NCBI GenBank assembly: GCA_963739355.1
Contig: CAVUAD010000005.1
Span: 62,001 to 126,000 of the forward strand
DNA: 64,000 bases
Origin: JAWVFM01 sp963739355
Lineage (GTDB): Bacteria > Actinomycetota > Thermoleophilia > Solirubrobacterales > 70-9
Direction of reading: 5' to 3'
A program made the position numbers and the translations under genes. The notes under the pieces were generated by a model. It made no database searches. It worked only from the letters and a program-made list of their open reading frames with translations, and was not told the DNA's origin. Positions 26,554 to 37,005 of the stretch are shown here, one piece after another. How positions within the stretch are numbered: position 1 is the first letter of the stretch; each line of letters opens with the position of its first letter.

Positions 26554-27474
26554 GTGAGGGGGAATCGCAAGCCGGTTACGGTCATCGTGATCTCCGCGGC
26601 GCTCGCGATCGGCGGCGCCTCCGCCGCACTTGCCGGTACCGAGCCCGATCCCAACGACGGCGACGTAGTGCTCGGCACCGCCGGTGGCCTGCGCTACAGC
26701 GCCGAGGTCCTTCCCCTGAGCGGCACGGTCCACTACAACCACCCCGAGGCGGGGTGCGGACGGCAGACCCGCCACGCGGTCGGCGGCGGCTGGCTGATCA
26801 CCGGAGCGCCTCTCAGCGGTCGCAAGGGGGAAAGTCAGCAGCCGGTCGACTACGTGAGCGACGCCGACACGTACCCGGACGAGGGCTGGTCGGCGTCGGC
26901 ATTCGCGTCGGTCGACGGAAACGTCACCGGGTTCGCAATCTGCGAGCGCGGAACCATGCCCGCCTATCAGCTCCACGAGGAGCTGAACGGCACGACCCAC
27001 GTACGGACGGCGAACCTTCAGTGCGCCCCGGGGACCGGGCACATCGTCGGCGGCGGCGTGAGCATCGCGACCTCGAACAGCTACACGATCGCAAGCCGCC
27101 CGGCCGACGGGCCGGATGCGGACCACCGTCCGGACGACGGCTGGTTCGGAAAGGTCTACGACACGAACGCTTCCGGCATCGGCGGCTTCGGTTCCTCATC
27201 GGTCTGCCAGACGGGGGTCGTGCACTACGAGCACGCCTCGGCCCATGCGCAGCCGGGGCACTCCGTCGCGAAGGTCGCCAGGTGCCCGGCGGGCACCCAC
27301 GTTGCGGACGGCGGCGGGACGATCTCCGGGCCCGGCGATCAGGTCCACCTTGCCGGCTCGTACCCCGTGGACACCGCCGACGGCGGTCACGTTCCCGACG
27401 ACGGCTGGAAGACGCTTGCCTTCAACGGCTCGGGGTCGAAGCAGAAGCTGTCGACCTACGCGGTCTGCCTCTGA
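26554..27474 (+). CDS. Secreted protein with three two-cysteine repeat modules
   Basis: 306 residues, unknown function. A signal peptide (VTVIVISAALAIGGASAALA) is followed by three tandem modules of about 70-80 residues. Each follows the pattern Cys, a short stretch, GGG (for example HAVGGGWLITG, HIVGGGVSIAT, VADGGGTISG), ~25-40 residues, a DEGW or DDGW, and a closing Cys (FAICERG, SSVCQTG, YAVCL). One disulfide per module is likely. The same module appears three times in the collagen-like protein at 30543-31793. Probably exported and surface-associated. Confidence 0.7.
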   Translation: MRGNRKPVTVIVISAALAIGGASAALAGTEPDPNDGDVVLGTAGGLRYSAEVLPLSGTVHYNHPEAGCGRQTRHAVGGGWLITGAPLSGRKGESQQPVDYVSDADTYPDEGWSASAFASVDGNVTGFAICERGTMPAYQLHEELNGTTHVRTANLQCAPGTGHIVGGGVSIATSNSYTIASRPADGPDADHRPDDGWFGKVYDTNASGIGGFGSSSVCQTGVVHYEHASAHAQPGHSVAKVARCPAGTHVADGGGTISGPGDQVHLAGSYPVDTADGGHVPDDGWKTLAFNGSGSKQKLSTYAVCL

Positions 27475-27477
27475 GAC

Positions 27478-30030
<2,553 letters not shown>

Positions 30031-30033
30031 CAG

Positions 30034-30062
30034 ATCCTACGGGTTCTAAGCCCGGAAGTCAA
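30034..30062 (-). promoter_or_regulatory. clpB promoter
   Basis: -35 TTGACT (30057-30062) and -10 TAGGAT (30034-30039) separated by 17 bases, a near-consensus housekeeping promoter. The -10 lies 3 bases from GTG 30030 and 9 from ATG 30024. Confidence 0.8.
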
Positions 30063-30067
30063 GGAAA

Positions 30068-30088
30068 TCTAAGTGGTATCGACTCAGA
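30068..30088 (-). promoter_or_regulatory. HAIR-like HspR operator upstream of clpB
   Basis: Minus-strand TCTGAGT, 7 bases, ACTTAGA: an imperfect inverted repeat with the same 7-7-7 geometry as the HspR HAIR consensus CTTGAGT-N7-ACTCAAG. It lies just upstream of the -35. A 21-bp relative (15 of 21 identical) occurs at the dnaK promoter. Confidence 0.65.
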
Positions 30089-30136
30089 TTCACGCTCAGG
30101 CGCTCGCCCGGACGGATTTGGCCCTCGGCTGGCGCC

Positions 30137-30511
30137 TCAGCGCTCGAGCCGCCTGGCCAACCACAGGCCGAAGGCGGTCGCGCCGATCGCGCTCGCAAGC
30201 CCGCCGACCGCCGCCCGGTCGATGCCGTCGCGGCGGGCAAGGGGAACCGCGAAGGTGAGCGCATCGGCGGCGTCGACCGCGGCGTTGAGCTTCACGGTCT
30301 TCGGCCCAAGCGCGGGGTCGTCCGCCGTGGCGAGCGCGACTGCCCCGAGCGCCAGGTCTCGCGTTCCGGCGAGGCGCGCGAGCACCATCGCCTCCGGGTT
30401 GTCCGCGTCGAACCCGAGCGCGTCCATCGCCCGGCGCGGCGCCAGCCAGAGGCCCACGCCGATCGCCATCCGGGCGACGCCGAGGAGCTTCGCTGCGGGC
30501 TGCCTGTTCAT
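30137..30511 (-). CDS. Small membrane protein, DUF4267-like
   Basis: 124 residues with about four hydrophobic segments (LLGVARMAIGVGLWLAP, GTRDLALGAVALA, LNAAVDAADALTFAVP, GGLASAIGATAFGLWLA). The RDLALG and ADALTFA spacing resembles the DUF4267 group; no function is known. It is upstream of clpB on the same strand but separated by the clpB promoter and operator. Confidence 0.6.
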   Translation of the reverse strand: MNRQPAAKLLGVARMAIGVGLWLAPRRAMDALGFDADNPEAMVLARLAGTRDLALGAVALATADDPALGPKTVKLNAAVDAADALTFAVPLARRDGIDRAAVGGLASAIGATAFGLWLARRLER

Positions 30512-30542
30512 TGCGGACGCACTCGGGCATCCTGGCAGGCGT

Positions 30543-31793
30543 CTAGTCCGCGACGGTCGTCGGCGAGGCGCAGATGGCGGTGACGGTGGACGTTGCCGCG
30601 GTCGTCGTGGAGATGTTGTCGACGAACGCCTCCCAACCTTCCGAGCCGAGTGGCCGGCTGCTGTTCACGGCCGTCCTCCGGGCAACTCCGGCGGTGACGC
30701 CGCCGCCGATCACATGCTCGCCCGGGTCGCACTCCGCGGACCCGTGTCCCTGGGTGCCGGGGTCCACCGTGAAGTGCGCGGACACGTAGTCCAGGGTGAG
30801 AGTGACGTTGGTGCTGGCGGGCGGTCCCTGGAGGCCCGGCGGCCCCCGGCGGCCGCGGCGACCACGGCGTCCGCGACGACCGCGTCGGCCGCGATGCCCG
30901 CGCTTGGTTGCCGAGTGGCTGCGGTTGGAAATCGAGCGGTGGGCGCCCAGGCCAGAGGGGCTGAACGGCTCGCAGATCGAGTAGACCGTTGCTCCACGCG
31001 ATACCTCGCCGAACGTGTCGACCGAGACTCCCCAACCGGCGTTGCCGAGGGAGTGGCTGTCCCTGGCCCACTGGGTGCGAAACGTTCCCTGTGAGAACAC
31101 TCCGCCGCCGACGTTGACCTGGTCATCCCCGCAATGAGCCTCCGCGGAGGTCAACTTGTTGCCGTCTCCGGTGAAGTCGCTCTGGACGTAGGTGAGTGGC
31201 ACCGCGTCCGAGCCCGGGGGTCCCAGCGGTCCCTGCCGTCCCCGCACACCGCGCGGCCCTCGCCGGCCCCGCGGACCGCGATGCCCACGCTTGCCGGCTC
31301 CTGCCGGCGCGCGCTTGGCCACCACCGACGGCACGCAGACCGCGGAGACGCCGAACGTCTCCGCGGTTATCTGGTTGCGGTTCTCGACCTCGACGATCCA
31401 GGTGTTCGAGTCGAGCGCGTTGCTGTTGCCGACCGAGAGGGTTCCGAACGGCGCGCTCGATCGCAGCCCGCCCGCCACGACATGCTTGCCGGCGGGGCAG
31501 TCGATCGTCGCAACAGTGGACGTGTCGGGAGTCGCGGTGAAGGTGTCCTCCGGAAAGCCCGTGTAGGTGACGTCGAACTGGGCGGGGGCACCGGCAGGCC
31601 CCGGGGGACCGGTCGCGCCCTGGCGGCCCTGAGGCCCACGGAAGCCCCGCGGGCCGCGGTGACCGTGGTGGCCCTTCGCCGCCGCCGCCCGGTGCGGGCT
31701 TGCGATGGCCACGCCGCCCACCGTCGTGAAGACGGCGATGGCCGCGCTCGCCACGGCCAGCCGCGGAACCCTGTGCGCCAAACCGAACCTCAA
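30543..31793 (-). CDS. Secreted collagen-like protein with three cysteine-pair modules
   Basis: 416 residues, TTG start, signal sequence RLAVASAAIAVFTTVGGVAI. Three copies of a two-part unit follow. Each has a Gly-X-Y collagen-like stretch of about nine triplets (GHRGPRGFRGPQGRQG; GHRGPRGRRGPRGVRG; GRRGRRGRRGRRGPPG) and then a globular module with Cys, GGG or AGG, a Gly-Trp, and a closing Cys (VSAVCVPS; VYSICEPF; VTAICAS). Arginine dominates the Y position, so the stalks are strongly basic. The globular module matches that of the protein at 26554-27474. Probably an exported, trimeric surface fibre; no ligand can be inferred. Confidence 0.75.
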   Translation of the reverse strand: MRFGLAHRVPRLAVASAAIAVFTTVGGVAIASPHRAAAAKGHHGHRGPRGFRGPQGRQGATGPPGPAGAPAQFDVTYTGFPEDTFTATPDTSTVATIDCPAGKHVVAGGLRSSAPFGTLSVGNSNALDSNTWIVEVENRNQITAETFGVSAVCVPSVVAKRAPAGAGKRGHRGPRGRRGPRGVRGRQGPLGPPGSDAVPLTYVQSDFTGDGNKLTSAEAHCGDDQVNVGGGVFSQGTFRTQWARDSHSLGNAGWGVSVDTFGEVSRGATVYSICEPFSPSGLGAHRSISNRSHSATKRGHRGRRGRRGRRGRRGRRGPPGLQGPPASTNVTLTLDYVSAHFTVDPGTQGHGSAECDPGEHVIGGGVTAGVARRTAVNSSRPLGSEGWEAFVDNISTTTAATSTVTAICASPTTVAD

Positions 31794-31885
31794 AGCCAGC
31801 CGAAGCTATGCGAGTCGCGTCGCGAAAACGTGTCCATAACGTTCCGACGGAGCCCCGCTGCGGGCGCGCGCGAAGCGCGCCACGC

Positions 31886-32392
31886 TCAGGCGCCGCCGTC
31901 GTCGCCGTCGGCGCCCCGTCTCTCGACCGGGATGCGGACCGGGCCAGCCTGCGTGGGCGGCGTCATCCCGGGCGCCTCGTATGCCCCGTACGGGACGATC
32001 TCCGCGCGCAGCTCGCGCTTCACCTTCTCGACCTCGTCGAGCAGCCGCCGCTCGAGCTGCGCGGTCTGCTCGCGCATCTTCGCGAGCTCCCTGCGCGTGC
32101 GCTCGAGCTGCGACTCCAGCTCGAGGACGGTCTCGACCCCGGCGAGGTTGAGGCCCTCGTCCGCCGTCATCCGCTGGATGCGCCGCAGGCGCTCGACGTC
32201 CTGCTGGGAGTAGAGGCGGGTGTTCTTCGGCGAGCGCTGCGGAGTGATCAGCCCGCGCGCCTCGTACATGCGGAGGGTCTGGGGGTGCATGTCCGCGAGC
32301 TCGGCGGCAACCGAGATCATGAAGACGCCCCGGCGCTCATCGAAGCTCGCCAAGGTGCGCCTGCGAACCACCCGCTTCCTCTGCTCGGCCAC
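31886..32392 (-). CDS. hspR: Heat-shock repressor HspR
   Basis: 168 residues. MerR-type winged helix: FMISVAAELADMHPQTLRMY then EARGLITPQRSPKNTRLYSQ, the HspR-specific wording, followed by a coiled-coil region (LELESQLERTRRELAKMREQ). HspR represses dnaK and clpB promoters at HAIR sites with DnaK as corepressor. It is the last gene of the dnaK operon; its GTG overlaps the dnaJ TAG by one base (TAGTG). HAIR-like elements are found at both expected promoters in this window. Confidence 0.94.
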   Translation of the reverse strand: MAEQRKRVVRRRTLASFDERRGVFMISVAAELADMHPQTLRMYEARGLITPQRSPKNTRLYSQQDVERLRRIQRMTADEGLNLAGVETVLELESQLERTRRELAKMREQTAQLERRLLDEVEKVKRELRAEIVPYGAYEAPGMTPPTQAGPVRIPVERRGADGDDGGA

Positions 32393-33504
32393 TAGTCGTC
32401 ACCAACCTTGGCGCGCGAGGCGGACGCATCCCGCAGAAGCCGCTCGCGCGGATCGTGGTCGTTCAACTGCTTCGCGAAGTCGTCGAGCGCTCTGCGCTGG
32501 TCGTTGCTGAGGTCGCTCGGGATCTCGATCTCGAGGCGGTAGCGGATGTCACCGCGGCCTCTTCCGCCGGAGCGGGGCGGCCCCTCGCCGCGCAGGCGCT
32601 GGACGGTGCCGTGCTTGGTGCCGGCGGGAACCCGGATTCGCTTGGTCCCGGCGAGCGTCGGAACCTCGACGGTCGCGCCGCCGACCGCCTCGGCGATGGT
32701 GATCGGGACGGTCACCTCGAGGTTGCCGTCCGCGCGCTGCTTGAAGACGGGGGACGGCGCCACGCGCGTGATGACGAAGAGGTCGCCGGAGGGGCCGCCG
32801 AGCGGGCCGTCCTCGCCCTTGCCGGCGATCCGGATCCGGGTGCCGTCGTGGACCCCCGCCGGGACCTTCACGCGGTAGCGCTTGCGCTGGGCGTGGACGC
32901 CGGCGCCGGCGCAGGTCGGGCACGGCTCCTCGACGATCTGGCCGCGCCCGCCGCACTTGGGGCAGGGCTGGTTGATGGAGAAGAAGCCCTGGCTCTGGCT
33001 GTCGACGCCGCGCCCGCCGCAGCGGTCGCAGACCTTGGGCTGCGTGCCCGGCTTGGCGCCGTTGCCTCCGCAGGTCTCGCAGCGCGCCTGCTTGGGAACC
33101 GTCACGGAGACGTCGGTCCCGTCCATCGCCTGCTGAAAGGACAGGCGGACCTCCGTCTCGAGGTCACGGCCCCGCTGAGCCTCGGCGCCGCCGCCGCGCC
33201 CGCGGCTGAAGATGGTCGAGAAGATGTCGCCGATATCGGCCGTGAAGCCTCCACCGCCACCGCCCGGGAAGCCACCACCGCCGAATCCGCCGAATCCGCC
33301 GCCGGAGTCGTACTCCTTGCGCTTCTCGGCGTCGGAGACGACGTCGTAGGCCTGCTGGATCTCCTTGAAGCGCTCCTCGGCCGCCGGGTCGCCCTGGTTC
33401 CGATCCGGGTGGTTCTCGCGGGCCAGCTTGCGGTAGGCCTTCTTGATCTCATCGGCGGACGCCTTGCGGTCGACGCCGAGGACGTCGTAGAAGTCTCGGG
33501 CCAT
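32392..33504 (-). CDS. dnaJ: Chaperone DnaJ
   Basis: 370 residues. J domain at 1-70 with HPD in RENHPDRNQGD, a Gly/Phe-rich linker (GGFGGFGGGGFPGGGG), four zinc-binding CxxCxGxG repeats (CETCGGNG, CDRCGGRG, CPKCGGRG, CPTCAGAG) and a two-part C-terminal substrate-binding region. It stimulates DnaK ATPase and delivers clients. Nine bases separate it from grpE and one base overlaps hspR, so the four genes form one operon. Confidence 0.96.
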   Translation of the reverse strand: MARDFYDVLGVDRKASADEIKKAYRKLARENHPDRNQGDPAAEERFKEIQQAYDVVSDAEKRKEYDSGGGFGGFGGGGFPGGGGGGFTADIGDIFSTIFSRGRGGGAEAQRGRDLETEVRLSFQQAMDGTDVSVTVPKQARCETCGGNGAKPGTQPKVCDRCGGRGVDSQSQGFFSINQPCPKCGGRGQIVEEPCPTCAGAGVHAQRKRYRVKVPAGVHDGTRIRIAGKGEDGPLGGPSGDLFVITRVAPSPVFKQRADGNLEVTVPITIAEAVGGATVEVPTLAGTKRIRVPAGTKHGTVQRLRGEGPPRSGGRGRGDIRYRLEIEIPSDLSNDQRRALDDFAKQLNDHDPRERLLRDASASRAKVGDD

Positions 33505-33513
33505 CGCTGCCCC

Positions 33514-34062
33514 CTACTCCGCCACGACGACGCGGGCCGGCCTGATGACCTGGCCGTCGAGGCGATAGCCGCGCTCGAGCGTCTCGACGACGGTCCCGGG
33601 CTCGGCTCCCTCCACGGCGTGCTTGGCCAGCGCCTCGTGGAAGCTCGGGTCGAACGGCTCGCCCTGCGGGTCGTAGGCCTCGACCCCGCCGCGCTCCAGG
33701 ACGGCGGCCAGGTCGGCATGGACGAGCTCGACCCCCTTGCGGAGGGGATCGTCCTCGGGCGCCGCCGCGAGGGCGCGCTCGAGGTTGTCGATCACCGGGA
33801 CGAGCTCGCGGGCGATTCCCGACTTGCCGCGGCGCTCGGCATCGGCCACCTGGCCGACCGCGCGCTTGCGGAAGTTCTCGAAGTCCGCCCGGGCTCGCTG
33901 CGCGAGCTCGAGGTATTCGTCGCGCTCGCGCTGGACGTCGGCCAGCGCGGCGAGGTCCGCGTCGACGGCGCTGGGGTCAGGCACCTGGTCCCCGCGAGCT
34001 TCGGCAGCGTCGCGCGCTCCGGTGCCTGACACCAGCGGCTCGTCGTTACGCCCGGTCGTCAT
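33514..34062 (-). CDS. grpE: Nucleotide exchange factor GrpE
   Basis: 182 residues. It drives ADP release from DnaK. An N-terminal long helix (RDEYLELAQRARADFENFRK) and the beta domain end (LERGYRLDGQVIRPARVVVA) are diagnostic. The ATG at 34062 overlaps the dnaK 3' end by 17 bases. Residues ~8-30 (LVSGTGARDAAEARGDQVPD) are encoded by a pair of inverted GGTGCC/GGCACC palindromes, and the same LVSGT peptide appears in the MFS gene at the same motif, so this segment is probably an element insertion tolerated in the disordered N-terminus. Confidence 0.95.
   Translation of the reverse strand: MTTGRNDEPLVSGTGARDAAEARGDQVPDPSAVDADLAALADVQRERDEYLELAQRARADFENFRKRAVGQVADAERRGKSGIARELVPVIDNLERALAAAPEDDPLRKGVELVHADLAAVLERGGVEAYDPQGEPFDPSFHEALAKHAVEGAEPGTVVETLERGYRLDGQVIRPARVVVAE
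33973..34033. repeat. Inverted pair of GGTGCCTGACACC-type elements inside grpE
   Basis: GGGGTCAGGCACC (33973-33985) and GGTGCCTGACACC (34021-34033) are inverted copies matching at 12 of 13 positions, 35 bases apart, so the pair could fold into a long hairpin. Both lie in the coding sequence for the variable GrpE N-terminus. Confidence 0.75.
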
Positions 34063-35953
34063 CGACAACCTCGGCGTCGACGACCTCCTCCTCGGCTCCG
34101 GCGCCGTTCGTGGAGGTGCCATCGGTGGAGCCGGCGGAGTCGGCCTCGCCCTGGGCCGCGGCCTGCTGGTAGATCTGCTCGGAGACCGTGTGGAAGGCCG
34201 CCTGCAGTGCGTCGGTCTTGGACTTGATCTCCTCGGCGGAGCCCGACTCGAGGCTGCCCTCGAGGTCGGCGATCGCCTTCTCGATCTCCTCCTTGGCGGC
34301 GGAGTCGACCTGCTCGCCCAGCTCCTCGAGCTGCTTGCGGCCCTGGTAGGTGGCGTTCTCCGCCACGTTCCGCGCCTCGGCCAGCTCGCGGGCCTGACGG
34401 TCCGCGTCGGCGTGGGTCTCCGCGTCCTTGATCATCTGCTCGACCTCGGAGTCGGCGAGCCCTGAGCCGCCCTTGATCTCGATCTTCTGCTCCTTGCCCG
34501 TCCCCAGGTCCTTGGCCTGGACCGCGACGATGCCGTTCGCGTCGATGTCGAAGGTGACCTCGATCTGCGGCATGCCGCGCGGCGCCGGCGGGATGCCGGT
34601 GAGCTGGAACTTGCCGAGCGACTTGTTGTAGGCCGCCATCTCGCGCTCGCCCTGGAGGACGTGGATCTCCACCGACGGCTGGTTGTCCTCCGCCGTCGAG
34701 AAGATCTCGGACTTCTTCGTGGGGATCGTGGTGTTGCGCTCGATGAGCTTCGTCATGACCCCGCCCTTCGTCTCGATGCCGAGCGTGAGCGGCGTGACGT
34801 CCAGGAGGAGGACGTCCTTCACGTCGCCGGCGAGCACGCCGGCCTGGATCGCGGCGCCGACGGCGACGACCTCATCGGGGTTCACGCCCTGATGCGGGTC
34901 CTTGCCGGTCAGCTCCTTGACCTTCTCCTGCACGGACGGCATGCGGGTCATGCCCCCGACGAGGACGACGTGGTCGATGTCCGGCGCGCTCGCGTCGGAG
35001 AGCGCCTGCTTGACAGGCGAGACGATGCGGTCGAGCAGGTCCGAGGTGAGCTCGCCGAGCTTGGCGCGGTTGAGCTTCATCTCGAGGTGCTTCGGCTGGC
35101 CGTCGACCGCCGTGATGAACGGCAGGCTGATCGCCGTCTCCTGTGCCGCGGACAGCTCGATCTTCGCCTTCTCGGCGGCCTCGTAGAGGCGCTGGAGAGA
35201 CGGCTTGTCGGCCGAGAGGTCGACGCCCTGGTCGCGCTTGAACTCCGCGACCATCCACTCCACGATCGCCTTGTCCCAGTTGTCGCCGCCGAGGTGGTTG
35301 TCGCCGGCGGTGGACTTCACCTCGAAGACGCCCTCGCCGATCTCGAGGATCGAGACGTCGAACGTCCCGCCGCCGAGGTCGAAGACGAGGATCGTCTGGT
35401 CAGATGCCTCCTTGTCGAGCCCGTAGGCGAGGGCCGCCGCGGTGGGCTCGTTGATGATGCGCTTGACGTCGAGGCCGGCGACCTTGCCGGCGTCCTTGGT
35501 CGCCTGGCGCTGGTCGTCGTTGAAGTAGGCGGGGACGGTGATCACCGCGGAGTCGACGGTCTCGCCGAGCTTCGCCTCGGCGTCCGTCTTCAGCTTCTGC
35601 AGGATCATCGCCGAGATCTCCGGCGGCGAGTACTGCTTGCCGCGCACGTCGACGCGCACGTCCCCGTTGGGGCCGGCCTCGACCTCGTACGGGACGATCG
35701 TCTCCTCCTCCTTCACCTCGGCCTCCTTGCGGCCCATGAAGCGCTTGATCGAGAAGACGGTGTTCTCCGGGTTCATCACGGCCTGGCGCTTGGCGACGGT
35801 GCCGACGAGGCGCTCTCCCGAGTCGGGGAAGGCGACCACGGACGGCGTCGTGCGGCCGCCCTCTGCGTTCTCGAGGACCGTCGGCTCGCCGCCCTCGAGG
35901 ACGGCGACGCACGAGTTGGTGGTGCCCAGGTCGATGCCTATTGTCTTAGCCAC
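34046..35953 (-). CDS. dnaK: Chaperone DnaK (Hsp70)
   Basis: 635 residues, GTG start with AAGGAG upstream. Nucleotide-binding domain with IGIDLGTTNSCVAVLEGG, VPAYFNDDQRQATKDAG and FDLGGGTFDVSILE; substrate-binding domain begins after LLLDVTPLTLGIETKGG; C-terminal lid and acidic tail. First gene of dnaK-grpE-dnaJ-hspR, the standard actinobacterial order. A TTGACG/TACGCT promoter and a HAIR-like site lie upstream. Confidence 0.98.
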   Translation of the reverse strand: MAKTIGIDLGTTNSCVAVLEGGEPTVLENAEGGRTTPSVVAFPDSGERLVGTVAKRQAVMNPENTVFSIKRFMGRKEAEVKEEETIVPYEVEAGPNGDVRVDVRGKQYSPPEISAMILQKLKTDAEAKLGETVDSAVITVPAYFNDDQRQATKDAGKVAGLDVKRIINEPTAAALAYGLDKEASDQTILVFDLGGGTFDVSILEIGEGVFEVKSTAGDNHLGGDNWDKAIVEWMVAEFKRDQGVDLSADKPSLQRLYEAAEKAKIELSAAQETAISLPFITAVDGQPKHLEMKLNRAKLGELTSDLLDRIVSPVKQALSDASAPDIDHVVLVGGMTRMPSVQEKVKELTGKDPHQGVNPDEVVAVGAAIQAGVLAGDVKDVLLLDVTPLTLGIETKGGVMTKLIERNTTIPTKKSEIFSTAEDNQPSVEIHVLQGEREMAAYNKSLGKFQLTGIPPAPRGMPQIEVTFDIDANGIVAVQAKDLGTGKEQKIEIKGGSGLADSEVEQMIKDAETHADADRQARELAEARNVAENATYQGRKQLEELGEQVDSAAKEEIEKAIADLEGSLESGSAEEIKSKTDALQAAFHTVSEQIYQQAAAQGEADSAGSTDGTSTNGAGAEEEVVDAEVVDDDRA

Positions 35954-35979
35954 GTACTGCTCCTTCTTCTATCTAAAAA

Positions 35980-36000
35980 TCTAAGCGGCAGCGTAGCAGA
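35980..36000 (-). promoter_or_regulatory. HAIR-like HspR operator at the dnaK promoter
   Basis: Minus-strand TCTGCTA, 7 bases, GCTTAGA; 15 of 21 bases match the clpB element. It overlaps the -10, so binding would occlude RNA polymerase. The left half is weaker than at clpB. A further TTTTTAGATAG follows immediately and may be part of the site. Confidence 0.55.
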
Positions 36001-36017
36001 TCGTGGGCGGGCGTCAA
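35990..36017 (-). promoter_or_regulatory. dnaK promoter
   Basis: -35 TTGACG (36012-36017), 16-base spacer, -10 TACGCT (35990-35995), giving a leader of about 30 bases with AAGGAG before the GTG. The -35 is part of a looser inverted repeat, GTCAAGGCGC (36013-36022) facing AGCGCTTGAC (36039-36048). Confidence 0.7.
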
Positions 36018-36065
36018 GGCGCCTGTGGCAGAGGGCGCAGCGCTTGACCAGAGCCGCGCCGCGGC

Positions 36066-36953
36066 CTACTTGACTTCGAGTGTGCCCTTCATGCCGGCCT
36101 CCTCGTGGCCGGGCACGGAGCAGTAGAACGTGTAGCTCCCTGGCTGCAGGTCGACCGTGGCCGACGCCTTGCCGTCCGTCACGATGTTGGTGCCGCCGAG
36201 CTCCTTGCCGCTCGAGTCGGCGATCTTCACGTCGTGGCCGACTGGCGACATGTTGGTGAAGTCGATCTTCACCGGGCCGGCGTTGGTGGTGACCGTGGAC
36301 TGCTCGAACTTGAGCTGGCCCGTGGGATCCGCCGAGATCGCCACGGTCCCTCCCTTGGCTGCCCCCGCGGCGCTGCCCGAGCCTGCGCCCGACGCCCCTG
36401 AGACGCCGCCGGAGGCCGAGCCGGCGGAGGCCGAGCCGGACGACGCGTTGCCGGCGCTGGTCGGCTGGCCGGAGCCGCTGGAGCTCGTGTTACCCGACGC
36501 GCACTTGGTGGAGGCGGCGGTGACGGGCTCCGCCGGCTTCCCGTTGGCCGGCGGCTGGACGCCGAGGTAGTTGACGTTCCGGGCCACGAAGCTCGCCACC
36601 TCGCTGGCGTTACCGCCCTCGAGGATCCCCTTCGGCATGCGCCCGTTCAGGCCGCCCTCGATCGCGTTCAGGACGCGGGTGCAGTTGCCGTCGACGAGGT
36701 CCTGGCTCTCGGCCGCGCCGGCGGCGAGCAGGACGTCGAGGTTCGGGCCGACGATGCCGTCGGTTCCCCCCGCGGCGAGCGTGTGGCAGGCCCCGCAGTT
36801 CTCCTGGAACATGTGCTGAGCGGGGCGATCCGTGGAGGCGATCGGCTTGATCGACGCGCTGCTGTCGCCCGTCTTGGTGATCGCGAAGTAGGGGATCACG
36901 ACGGCCAGGATGACCACGAAGGTGCCGAAGATGTAGAAGGCGCGCTTGCTCAT
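36066..36953 (-). CDS. Cytochrome c-cupredoxin fusion, membrane-anchored
   Basis: 295 residues. One N-terminal transmembrane anchor (YIFGTFVVILAVVIPYFAI), a class I cytochrome c domain with heme motif CGACH (53-57) and likely axial Met106 in GRMPKG, then a ~60-residue Ser/Gly/Ala linker, and a C-terminal plastocyanin-like cupredoxin with copper ligands His240, Cys278, His283 and Met288 (FYCSVPGHEEAGM). Both domains are electron carriers outside the membrane, so this is probably a tethered two-centre electron shuttle to a terminal oxidase or nitrite/copper enzyme not present here. It lies just upstream of the dnaK promoter on the same strand. Confidence 0.85.
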   Translation of the reverse strand: MSKRAFYIFGTFVVILAVVIPYFAITKTGDSSASIKPIASTDRPAQHMFQENCGACHTLAAGGTDGIVGPNLDVLLAAGAAESQDLVDGNCTRVLNAIEGGLNGRMPKGILEGGNASEVASFVARNVNYLGVQPPANGKPAEPVTAASTKCASGNTSSSGSGQPTSAGNASSGSASAGSASGGVSGASGAGSGSAAGAAKGGTVAISADPTGQLKFEQSTVTTNAGPVKIDFTNMSPVGHDVKIADSSGKELGGTNIVTDGKASATVDLQPGSYTFYCSVPGHEEAGMKGTLEVK

Positions 36954-37005
36954 CGTCTGGGCCCGGCGCGGGTTCCCCGCCGGCGGCGCGGATACTACCT
37001 ACGGG

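Noticed and set aside
30840..30905. Tandem repeat resembling a CRISPR or satellite array
   Set aside because: It is the Gly-Arg-Arg codon run of the collagen-like stalk: period 9, in frame, no spacers.
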